Source: GWC2-45-19 sp964358085
Lineage (GTDB): Bacteria > Patescibacteriota > Microgenomatia > CAZETR01 > Amesbacteraceae
Assembly: GCA_964358085.1 (NCBI GenBank)
Contig: CAYHNU010000010.1
Location: 1 to 15,977 of the forward strand
Direction: 5' to 3'
DNA: 15,977 nt
Shown one piece after another: positions 1 through 7,800 of this stretch (positions are counted from its first letter, which is position 1; the number at the start of each line of letters is the position of its first letter). Position numbers and translations under genes: made by a program. The notes beneath the pieces are model-generated. The model saw only the letters and a program-made list of their open reading frames with translations. It had not been told where the DNA came from and ran no database searches.

Positions 1-106
1 GCGTCTTGCGCTTTAGCGAGATGCGTAACGCGGTCAAGGTCTAGCCTTTCGCTTCGCAAACATTATATCATTCTGTCAACTCCCGCGCCGAACTAGTCAA
101 CTAAGG
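1..106. other. Leader region upstream of ruvX, no gene assigned
   Basis: No complete gene is visible. On the plus strand one frame is open from the window edge to a TAG at 42-44 and another to a TAG at 94-96, so the tail of an upstream plus-strand gene is possible. On the minus strand a frame is open from a TTG at 59 to the window edge. None is long enough to identify. The region carries a minus-strand extended -10 promoter and the approach to the ruvX promoter. Confidence 0.4.
62..70 (-). promoter_or_regulatory. Extended -10 promoter facing left
   Basis: Read on the minus strand this is TGATATAAT, an exact extended -10 (TGn followed by TATAAT). No good -35 sits 17 bp upstream, which fits extended -10 promoters that do without one. 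Transcription would start near 55 and leave the window leftwards. This implies a divergent gene or RNA whose body lies outside the window. Confidence 0.45.
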
Positions 107-112
107 TATAAT
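107..112 (+). promoter_or_regulatory. -10 element of ruvX (leaderless start)
   Basis: A perfect TATAAT lies 6 nt before the GTG at 119, so the transcript would begin at or next to the start codon. No convincing -35 is visible at 83-90. The same -10 to start spacing recurs at several other genes here, which supports both the promoter and the chosen start. Confidence 0.6.
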
Positions 113-118
113 TTGCGT

Positions 119-463
119 GTGAATTATTTGGGAATTGATTATGGGGCAGTGAAGACCGGAGTGGCGTTGGCCACCGGGCCGTTAGCCGAACCGTTGACGA
201 CAGTTAAAACCGAAAAAGCACTTCAGTCAATTAAATTGCTTCTCGGCAAACATAATATAGACAGTATTGTGGTGGGGGATTGCCCCGATTTTTTTTTGGA
301 TAAGTTGTCAGATTTAGCGGTCGTGCATCAAGCCGACGAAACTCTTTCGTCTCACGACGCCCGCCAATTCTTATTTCACACATCTCAAAAAAAACGCCGT
401 GTTAATGAACATGCAGTCTCCGCCGCCATCATCTTGCAAAACTGGCTTGACTCAAATCTATAA
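119..463 (+). CDS. ruvX: RuvX/YqgF-family RNase H-fold protein, short form
   Basis: A 114-aa protein of the YqgF/RuvX family, which has an RNase H-like fold and is linked to Holliday junction resolution and pre-16S rRNA 5' maturation. The N-terminus has the family motif GIDYG with the first catalytic Asp at residue 7. DETLSS (73-78) supplies the conserved Asp-Glu pair, and the last helix reads EHAVSAAIILQ (97-107), where many homologues have an Asp near His98. The protein is shorter than the usual 135-140 aa. The lost part is central: the usual GLP-x-NMDG stretch and following helix are reduced to about 15 residues after VVGD. I chose GTG 119 because it gives the usual MNYLGIDYG start and sits 6 nt after a TATAAT; the TTG at 113 would lie inside the spacer. 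The next gene has its own promoter in this gene's 3' end. Confidence 0.8.
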   Translation: MNYLGIDYGAVKTGVALATGPLAEPLTTVKTEKALQSIKLLLGKHNIDSIVVGDCPDFFLDKLSDLAVVHQADETLSSHDARQFLFHTSQKKRRVNEHAVSAAIILQNWLDSNL

Positions 464-475
464 AACAGTTAAAGT
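447..475 (+). promoter_or_regulatory. Promoter of the zinc ribbon-mltG pair
   Basis: TTGACT (447-452) and TAAAGT (470-475) are separated by 17 bp inside the 3' end of ruvX. The -10 ends 7 nt before the ATG at 483, so the mRNA would start at or one base before the start codon. Confidence 0.6.
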
Positions 476-482
476 CACCTAG

Positions 483-683
483 ATGTTTAAAAACGTTATT
501 GCCCCCGTTCAAGCCTGGCTTCTCTCCCAGGGGCGCTGTGTGGGTTGTGGTACCGACTTGGTTCAGGGTAAATCAACCAAACACTCCAGTGGCACCAAAA
601 TCGTTTGTAAAAAATGCGGTCGTATTTTTATCAAAGATCTTCAATCCGACAAGTATCGTCGAGCCTTATTTGAGGAAATCTAG
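483..683 (+). CDS. Small zinc ribbon protein
   Basis: A 66-aa protein of unknown function. Two knuckles, C-x2-C at 19/22 and C-x2-C at 42/45, are spaced as in a zinc ribbon; after the second knuckle comes GRIFI, then a charged helical tail ending FEEI. There is no signal peptide, although residues 5-15 (VIAPVQAWLLS) are hydrophobic. The ATG lies 7 nt after a promoter -10, so it is probably translated from a leaderless mRNA. mltG starts 4 nt after the stop, and the end of this gene supplies the GAGG that could serve as mltG's ribosome site. The pairing with a cell-wall enzyme may be functional or simply positional. Alternatives are a nucleic-acid-binding or a protein-binding ribbon; the sequence does not decide. 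Confidence 0.7.
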   Translation: MFKNVIAPVQAWLLSQGRCVGCGTDLVQGKSTKHSSGTKIVCKKCGRIFIKDLQSDKYRRALFEEI

Positions 684-687
684 GGCT

Positions 688-1596
688 GTGAAACTTCTAG
701 CTAGTATATTTGCCGCTCTCGCTTTGATCTCGTTATTAAGTTTTACTTGGTGGATTCGCCAACTTTCACCTCTAAACCCCGCTTCTGACCAAACCCGCAC
801 TTTTATTATTACTCCTGCCCAGTCAGCCTCGGCCGTTTCCCAAGCTCTTTTTGAGCAAAAATTTATTCGCTCCGTCCAGGTGGCTAAGATATATTTTGTG
901 CTTTCCGGCCTGGATAAAAAAATCAAAGCAGGTACCTACCTTCTTTCCCCCGCCACCGATCTGAAAAACCTTCTCACATCCTTAACATCCGGTCCCCGGG
1001 ATATCTGGGTTACTTTTCCTGAAGGCTGGCGCCGGGAACAAATTGCTGCCCGTCTTGCTTCCAATCTGGACAATTTTGACTCTACCGGTTTTTTATCCCT
1101 TACCGCTACTCTCGAAGGTCGTCTCTTTCCTGATACCTATCTTATCCCCGCCTACTCCACTCCTGCGGATATAGCGGACACCATGACAGCCACCTTTAAT
1201 CGTAAAGTTGGCCCCATTGATTCCGGCACGCTGATCCTGGCTTCTTTAATCGAACGAGAAACCAGAGCAGCCGCCGATCGCCCCGTCGTAGCGGGGATTC
1301 TTCTCAAACGCATTAAAGCCGGTTGGCCTCTTCAAGTGGACGCCACCATCCAATACGCCCGCGGCGATTGGTCTCCCGTTACCGACACCCGCTATCCCTC
1401 TATTTATAATACTTACATTCATATCGGTCTGCCCCCCACCCCCATCGCTAACCCCGGATTAGCCTCGATCGAAGCCGTCCGTCGTTCCCAAAATTCACCT
1501 TATTGGTTTTATCTACACGCTCCCGACGGGACTATCCATTACGCCACCACTGTCGAGGAACACAATTTGAATATTGACAAATATCTTACTCGCTGA
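688..1596 (+). CDS. mltG: Endolytic murein transglycosylase MltG
   Basis: A 302-aa YceG/MltG-like protein, a membrane-anchored lytic transglycosylase that cuts nascent peptidoglycan glycan strands and so sets strand length. The start is GTG 688, which puts a single membrane segment at residues 3-24 right at the N-terminus; the open frame runs further upstream, but that extension overlaps the zinc ribbon gene and is not family-like. GAGG at 672-675 and AGGG at 682-685 are possible ribosome sites. An N-terminal LysM-like part is followed by the catalytic domain. LASLIERET contains the presumed catalytic Glu189 (compare E. coli SIVEKET), followed by the hallmark sequences LQVDATIQYA, YNTYIHIGLPPTPIANPG and a C-terminal HNLNIDKYL. 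Its last codons contain the rpoB promoter. Presence of this enzyme indicates the cell makes peptidoglycan. Confidence 0.93.
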   Translation: MKLLASIFAALALISLLSFTWWIRQLSPLNPASDQTRTFIITPAQSASAVSQALFEQKFIRSVQVAKIYFVLSGLDKKIKAGTYLLSPATDLKNLLTSLTSGPRDIWVTFPEGWRREQIAARLASNLDNFDSTGFLSLTATLEGRLFPDTYLIPAYSTPADIADTMTATFNRKVGPIDSGTLILASLIERETRAAADRPVVAGILLKRIKAGWPLQVDATIQYARGDWSPVTDTRYPSIYNTYIHIGLPPTPIANPGLASIEAVRRSQNSPYWFYLHAPDGTIHYATTVEEHNLNIDKYLTR

Positions 1597-1602
1597 TATA
1601 AA
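1574..1602 (+). promoter_or_regulatory. rpoB operon promoter
   Basis: A consensus -35 TTGACA (1574-1579), a 17-bp spacer and TATAAA (1597-1602) lie across the mltG stop codon. This is the best-matching promoter in the window and fits the need for strong expression of rpoBC and the ribosomal genes. The expected start near 1609 gives a leader of about 58 nt before the rpoB ATG, unlike the leaderless genes nearby. Confidence 0.7.
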
Positions 1603-1618
1603 CAAGGCAGCTTAGAAA

Positions 1619-1659
1619 CCCCGAACGGTAGAGATACCGAGGGGCTTTTTGCGCTACCG
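1619..1659 (+). terminator. Terminator-like hairpin in the rpoB leader, with an alternative stem
   Basis: CCCC (1619-1622) pairs with GGGG (1641-1644), and CGGTA (1626-1630) pairs with TACCG (1635-1639). The GAGA between them is a GNRA-type tetraloop, and TTTTT follows at 1646-1650. This has the form of an intrinsic terminator. It lies downstream of the rpoB promoter, with only 16 nt left before the ATG at 1667. A competing stem is possible: CGGTAG (1626-1631) with CTACCG (1654-1659), which excludes the terminator's upper stem. It may end mltG transcripts, attenuate rpoB, or both. Confidence 0.6.
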
Positions 1660-1666
1660 CAAGCAA

Positions 1667-4600
1667 ATGCCAGTATCTCGCCGCTATATCTGGGGACAGG
1701 AGCCCGCCCACCTTCCTCCCCTCAATTTGACCCAGATTCAGCTCGATTCATGGCAGTGGTTTATCAGCATTGGTATTAGAGAGGCCGTCGCCGAAATTTC
1801 TCCTATCGAGGATTTTACCGGCAAGAACTGGCTGCTGGAATTTGATCAATACTCCATTGAAAAACCCGCTCTCTCCCCGCTTCAGGCCGTACGCAAAGGC
1901 CTGACTTATTCTTCCGCTCTGCGCATTCACACTAAACTTACAAATAAACAGACCAAAAAAAACACCTCAAGCGAGGTTTTTTTAGGGGATATTCCCCAGA
2001 TGACCCCCCAGGGCACTTTCATTATTAACGGCGTCGAACGAGCGGTAGTCAACCAGATAGTCCGTTCTCCTGGTGTCTACTTCGGCTCCGAATTAGACGC
2101 CGCTACCGGTAAGCTTCTGAATACCGCAGAATTGCGGCCTATTCGCGGCACTTGGCTGGAGTTCGAGGTCGGGAAGACCGACGTGATTTCTATCCGCGTG
2201 GATCGCCGCCGTAAATTTTTATCCACCACCATTCTTCGGGCCATGGGCCTGTTGGAATTCCCTTCCGGTTTAGAAGCCACAATTGCCAAAGAAACCACCA
2301 AAACAACTGAAGAAGCGTTAGTCGAAGTTTACAAAAAGATGCGCCCCGGGGAACCGATTGTTCTGGAAAACGCCCAAAAACTTTTGTACGACCTGTTTTT
2401 TAATCCCCGCCGCTACGATTTGGGCACCGTCGGCCGGTACAAGATCAATAAACGCCTTGGTACTGTTTCCGACTCTCGGGTTCTGACTCGCGACGACCTG
2501 GTTTCCACTATCAAATATCTGATTGGCCTTTCTCAAGGAATCGGCAAAACCGATGATATTGATCACTTGGCTAACCGCCGCGTCCGTCGGGTGGGTGAGC
2601 TGGTGGCCACCACCGCCTTTCGCGAGGGCCTTTTGCGGCTGGAACGTGCCATCCGCGAAAAAATGAGCCTGGTGTCCACCGAGGAGCTGGTTACTCCTAC
2701 CCAATTGGTCAATGCTCGGCCGGTCATTTCTACCATCAACCAGTTTTTTAGAAGCTCCCAGCTATCCCAGATTTTGGACCAGACCAATCCCTTATCCGAA
2801 ATAGACCACCTCCGCCGTCTGTCTGTTTTTGGACCAGGCGGTCTTACTCGGGAACGCGCCTCTTTTAGTATCCGCGATATCAATGCCTCCCAATATAGTC
2901 GCATTGATCCGGTCCGTTCTCCGGAAGGTCCGAATATCGGACTGATTACTTATTTATCTCTGTATGCTCGCATCAACGAATATGGATTTCTAGAAGCCCC
3001 ATATCGCCGGGTTGTCAAAAGCCGCGTGACCGATGAAATTGTTTACCTGTCTGCAGACGACGAAGAACAGTACAGGATTTCTTATTCTGATATTCGGACG
3101 GATAATAGGGGATATATTTTGGACGAGTGGTTGCCGGTCCGGCACGCCAGCCTCTTTACTGAAGGGCCGGCTTCTCAAGTTGATTTTGTAGATGTGGTAG
3201 CTCGGCAGGTGGTTGGCACTTCAGCCTCTCTCATTCCTTTTCTGGCCAACGATGCGGCCAATCGGGCTCTGATGGGGACCAACATGCAAGCCCAAGCTGT
3301 GCCTCTGCTTCAGCCCTCCGCCCCATTAGTAGGCACCGGTATGGAAAAAGAGATCGCCGCCGCCATGGGCTGGGCTATTTATGCCACTCTTCCCGGCACT
3401 ATCACGTACGTCGACGCCCAAAAGATTGTCGTTAAACTAGCCAAAAAATCTGCCGAAACCTCCGGCACTGAGACGATTTCTTTCAAAGGGGACTTGCAGA
3501 CTTACCATCTCACCAAATTCAAACGCACTTCTCACAGCACTTGCTACAACCAAAGGCCGACGGTGACCGTCGGCCAAAAAGTTACTCCCGGCACTCTGTT
3601 AGCCGACGGTCCGGCCACCGATGGGGGAGAGCTGTCTCTGGGTCAGAACCTGGTTATCGCCTATGCCTCCTTCGACGGTCTAGGCTATGAAGACGCCGTA
3701 GTCATTTCTGACAGACTAGTCACTCAAGACTTGCTAACTTCTATCCACATCGAGGGGTACGAAGCCGACGTAGTAGATACTAAGCTTGGACCGGAAGAAC
3801 CCACCCGGGACATTCCCAACGTCGGCGAAGTTTATCTGGCCAACCTCGATGAAGGCGGCATAGTCACAGTCGGTTCCGAAGTCCGCCCCAATGATATTTT
3901 AGTTGGTAAAATCGCCCCCAAGGGAGAAACCGAGCTTTCGGCTGAAGAGCGGCTGCTGCGGGCCATTTTTGGTGAAAAAGCCCGCGACGTTCGCGACACC
4001 TCGCTCCGCATGCCCCACGGTGAACGGGGTATTGTAGTTGACGTCCAAATTCTCGATCGGGACGCTGGAGACGAACTGCCCCCCGGCACTCATAAACGGA
4101 TAGTTGTCAAAGTAGCCCAAATCAGGAAGATCACCGTCGGGGACAAGCTCGCCGGTCGTCATGGAAACAAAGGCGTCATCAGCAAAATCGTTCCCGTTGG
4201 AGACATGCCCCACCTGGCAGACGGCACCCCCATCGACATCATGATTTCTCCCTTGTCCGTTTTGGCCCGCATGAATTTAGGCCAGCTTTTGGAAGCCCGC
4301 TTAGGCTGGGCCATGTCCAAGTTGGGCCAAAAAGTCGGTGTCCCCGTCTTTGAAAAGATTTCCGAAGATCAAATTGCCCGGAGTTTAACCCAAGCGGGTC
4401 TGCCGGTTTCCGGTAAGACAACCCTCGTCGATGGACGAACTGGAATCCCTTACGAACAATCCACGGTAGTGGGGGTGGGCTACATTCTTAAGCTTTCTCA
4501 CATGGTGGAGGACAAAACTCACGCCCGCTCCACCGGTCCCTATTCTTTGATCACCCAGCAGCCGCTGGGAGGCAAAGCCCAGATGGGCGGCCAGCGCCTG

Positions 4601-4864
4601 GGAGAAATGGAAGTTTGGGGCCTAGAGGCTCACAAGGCGGCCGCCACTCTGCAGGAAATGCTGACCATCAAGTCCGACGATGTCGTCGGACGGGCCAAAG
4701 CATTTGAAGCCATCGTCAAGGGCACGGAAATTCCCAGCGCGTCCGTTCCCGAGTCCTTTAATGTTTTAGTCAAGGAACTCCAAAGTTTGGGTCTGCAAGT
4801 TATTCCCCAGGGAGTTCAGCTTAAAGTAGCTCCCGTTGCGGAAGATGCCACAGTACAAATATGA
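1667..4864 (+). CDS. rpoB: RNA polymerase subunit beta
   Basis: The 1065-aa beta subunit of RNA polymerase, which forms half of the active-site cleft. It is much shorter than E. coli RpoB (1342 aa) and lacks the lineage-specific inserts. Landmarks include VNQIVRSPGVYF, the rifampicin region (365-388), SPEGPNIGLI, PFLANDAANRALMGTNMQ, and VGDKLAGRHGNKG near the active centre. The rifampicin-contact residues equal to E. coli Q510, Q513, D516, H526 and S531 are all present (Q365, Q368, D371, H381, S386); L533 is replaced by F388. I chose ATG 1667; an in-frame TTG at 1649 lies in the T-run of the leader hairpin. No Shine-Dalgarno is seen. The stop overlaps the rpoC start as ATGA, so translation is probably coupled. 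Confidence 0.98.
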   Translation: MPVSRRYIWGQEPAHLPPLNLTQIQLDSWQWFISIGIREAVAEISPIEDFTGKNWLLEFDQYSIEKPALSPLQAVRKGLTYSSALRIHTKLTNKQTKKNTSSEVFLGDIPQMTPQGTFIINGVERAVVNQIVRSPGVYFGSELDAATGKLLNTAELRPIRGTWLEFEVGKTDVISIRVDRRRKFLSTTILRAMGLLEFPSGLEATIAKETTKTTEEALVEVYKKMRPGEPIVLENAQKLLYDLFFNPRRYDLGTVGRYKINKRLGTVSDSRVLTRDDLVSTIKYLIGLSQGIGKTDDIDHLANRRVRRVGELVATTAFREGLLRLERAIREKMSLVSTEELVTPTQLVNARPVISTINQFFRSSQLSQILDQTNPLSEIDHLRRLSVFGPGGLTRERASFSIRDINASQYSRIDPVRSPEGPNIGLITYLSLYARINEYGFLEAPYRRVVKSRVTDEIVYLSADDEEQYRISYSDIRTDNRGYILDEWLPVRHASLFTEGPASQVDFVDVVARQVVGTSASLIPFLANDAANRALMGTNMQAQAVPLLQPSAPLVGTGMEKEIAAAMGWAIYATLPGTITYVDAQKIVVKLAKKSAETSGTETISFKGDLQTYHLTKFKRTSHSTCYNQRPTVTVGQKVTPGTLLADGPATDGGELSLGQNLVIAYASFDGLGYEDAVVISDRLVTQDLLTSIHIEGYEADVVDTKLGPEEPTRDIPNVGEVYLANLDEGGIVTVGSEVRPNDILVGKIAPKGETELSAEERLLRAIFGEKARDVRDTSLRMPHGERGIVVDVQILDRDAGDELPPGTHKRIVVKVAQIRKITVGDKLAGRHGNKGVISKIVPVGDMPHLADGTPIDIMISPLSVLARMNLGQLLEARLGWAMSKLGQKVGVPVFEKISEDQIARSLTQAGLPVSGKTTLVDGRTGIPYEQSTVVGVGYILKLSHMVEDKTHARSTGPYSLITQQPLGGKAQMGGQRLGEMEVWGLEAHKAAATLQEMLTIKSDDVVGRAKAFEAIVKGTEIPSASVPESFNVLVKELQSLGLQVIPQGVQLKVAPVAEDATVQI

Positions 4865-7800
4865 CCACCAAACCCATCGACCATCAAGACTCGTTCAAAA
4901 ATATTCTCGACTTTACCAGTCTGCAAATCAAGCTGGCTTCTCCCGAGATTATCAAAATGTGGTCCCACGGTGAAGTCACCAAGCCGGAAACCATTAACTA
5001 TCGCACTCTTCGCCCCGAAAAAGACGGTTTGTTTGACGAACGGATTTTTGGTCCGGTCAAGGATTGGGAATGTTACTGTGGTAAATACAAGCGCATCCGC
5101 TACAAAGGCATAATCTGCGATAAATGTGGAGTGGAAGTCACTCAGTCTCGAGTCCGCCGTGAGCGGATGGGACACATTACTCTGGCTTGTCCGGTAGCCC
5201 ACGTCTGGTATTTCAAGGGCGCCCCCTCCAAACTGTCTCTCCTCTTAGACGTGGCTCCCAAAGCCCTGGAATCGGTTATGTATTTTGCTCAGTTTATTGT
5301 CACCTCGGTCGATGTTAAAGAGCAAGCCCTGGTTCTCGACCGGCTGCAAAAGCAGTTCGCCGAAGATCGAGCCAAAATTAAATCCGACACGGCTGCCAAA
5401 GCCGCAAGTCTCCAGACTGAGTTTGATCACAATCTTAAGTCTCTGCATTCTTCGGGACTCAACGAAGATGCTAAAGGTTTAGCCGAAAACCAGCTCCAGT
5501 TAAAACTCAAACAACAAACCCAGAACCTCCACGACGCCGAGGCGGCCGAAGACCAAGCCACACTCGCTCTTTACCAGCGTTTATCAGACATAGTCAAAAA
5601 TCTTAAATTGGCCAGTATCCTCACTGAAGACGAATATTTTAAACTCAACGATCACAAAGCCGCCGGCTTTTTGGAAGTAGGAATGGGAGCCGAAGCTGTT
5701 TTGGCGGTTATTACCCAGATTGACCTGGATAAACTAGCGTCTGGACTACGCCAGGAAGTTATTTCTACCACCGGCCAACGGCACATCAAGGCCACTAAGC
5801 GCTTGCGGGTAGTAGACGGCATGCGCCGAGCCGGGGTCGCCCCAGCTTGGACAATTCTTAAAGTTCTGCCGGTTATTCCTCCCGACCTCCGCCCCATGGT
5901 TCAGCTGTCCGGCGGCCGTTTTGCCACTTCCGACCTCAATGATTTATACCGCCGGGTCATCAACCGTAACCACCGTCTCAAACATTTAATAGATTTGGGG
6001 GCGCCGGAAATTATTTTAAGAAATGAGAAGCGCATGCTCCAAGAGGCCGTGGATTCCCTCATTGATTCAGCCCAACACACCCGAATTGTTTCCCGCCGGC
6101 CGACGGCTGCCCGCTCCCGATCTTTGTCAGACATGCTGCGCGGCAAGCAGGGACGTTTTCGTCAAAATCTTCTGGGCAAGCGGGTAGATTATTCCGGTCG
6201 GTCTGTCATTGTGGTCGGGCCGGAATTAAAACTTTCCCAATGTGGTTTGCCCAAGGATATGGCCCTGGAGATGTTCAAGCCTTTTGTACTTCGCCAAATG
6301 ATTGTCCAGGGACTGGCTCCCAACGTCAAATCTGCCAAAAACATTCTTGAGACCCGCCCTCCGGAGGTTTTCGACATTCTTGAAGAAATTACCAAAAATC
6401 ACCCCGTTATTCTTAACCGGGCTCCCACTCTGCACAAACTGTCCATCCAGGCTTTTTACCCCATTCTTATCGAGGGATCTGCCATTCGTATTCATCCTTG
6501 CGTCTGTGCCGGTTTTAACGCCGATTTTGACGGCGACCAAATGGCGGTCCACGTCCCCATCGGCGCCGCCGCCATAGCCGAAGCCAAAGCTCTAATGATG
6601 CCCGAGCAAAACTTGAGAAAACCGGCCGACGGTACTCCCGTCTCTGTTCCTTCTACCAAAGAGATGGCCCTGGGAAATTATTACTTGACTTCTATTGACC
6701 CTACTCTCTCTTCTTATCCATCCCCGTTAAACTGGGAAGAAGCCATTAGGGCTTATCATATGGGCTATCTCAAACTGCGTCAGCCGGCCCAAATTCGTAT
6801 CGATGCCACTTCAGTGGTAGAAACTACTGTGGGCCGCTTGTTCTTCAACGCCATTTTGCCGGAAGCTCTGCGTTTCTTAAACGAACCAGTCCGCCGTTCT
6901 ACCGTAGTTTCCCTTTTTGCCAAAGCCTTTAAGCTTTACTCCAGTGAAACAGTAGTTCAACTGGTGGATGATATCAAGAATTTGGGCTTCTGGGCAGGTA
7001 CTCTCTCCGGTCTCTCTGTCAGTATTACCGATTGTGTTCTTTCCCCTGATCGCGACCGGGTCATCTCCGAGGCCAATGAATCTGTGACCGAAATCGAACA
7101 AAACTTTACTTCAGGCCTGATTACTGTCGAAGAAAAGAAACGCCTGTCCCAAGAAGTCTGGCTGGAAACTACCGACAAGCTGGCGGACATGACTTGGCAG
7201 CTCATTGATAAGTCCAACCCCATTCATCTTATGGTAGACGCCCAAGTCGGTCGTATTTCCCGTGAGCAGGTCAAGCAGTTATCTGCCATGCGCGGACTGG
7301 TAGTCGATCCTCTGGGCAACATTGTAGACTTGCCTATTAAAAGCAACTATCGTCAGGGTTTCTCCACATTTGAATATATTTCCGCCGCCCGTGGTGAACG
7401 CAAAGGACTGTCCGATACCGCCATTCGTACCGCCGACGCCGGCTATTTAACCCGCCGCTTAGTGGACGTGGCTCACGACGCCATCATCCGTCTGGAAGAT
7501 TGCGGTACCACCTCCAGTCTGACCATTAACCGCCAGGACCGCCGGTCCAAGTCTTTCGCAGTTCGGCTCTTCGGTCGCATTTTGGCCGCAGATGTAGCCG
7601 GCATCCCTGCCGGCACCTTGTTAGACGAATCTCACTTGGCCACGATTGAAGCCAAAAACATCGATCAGGTGGCTATTCGCTCCACCCTTACCTGCAACGC
7701 CCCGTATGGACTGTGCGCCAAGTGCTACGGGCTAAATCTGGCCAGTATGACCATGGCCCAAATGGGTGACCCCGTAGGAGTCGTTGCCGCCCAAAGCATC

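Noticed and set aside
1..59. Partial minus-strand gene starting at TTG 59
   Set aside because: Only 19 codons are visible, and the start would be 2 nt after the -10, upstream of the expected transcription start.
499..687. Longer MltG start
   Set aside because: The extension overlaps the zinc ribbon gene in another frame and would push the membrane anchor 63 residues inward.
1649..1666. TTG start for rpoB
   Set aside because: It lies in the T-run of the leader hairpin; ATG 1667 gives a normal N-terminus.
2318..2704. Long minus-strand frames inside rpoB and rpoC (also 8113-8463, 6226-6552 and others)
   Set aside because: They are antisense to strongly conserved polymerase sequence, have no promoter or family resemblance, and are by-products of the codon bias.
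2759..2830. Intrinsic rifampicin resistance in RpoB
   Set aside because: The main contact residues are all conserved; only L533 is changed (to Phe), which alone is weak evidence.
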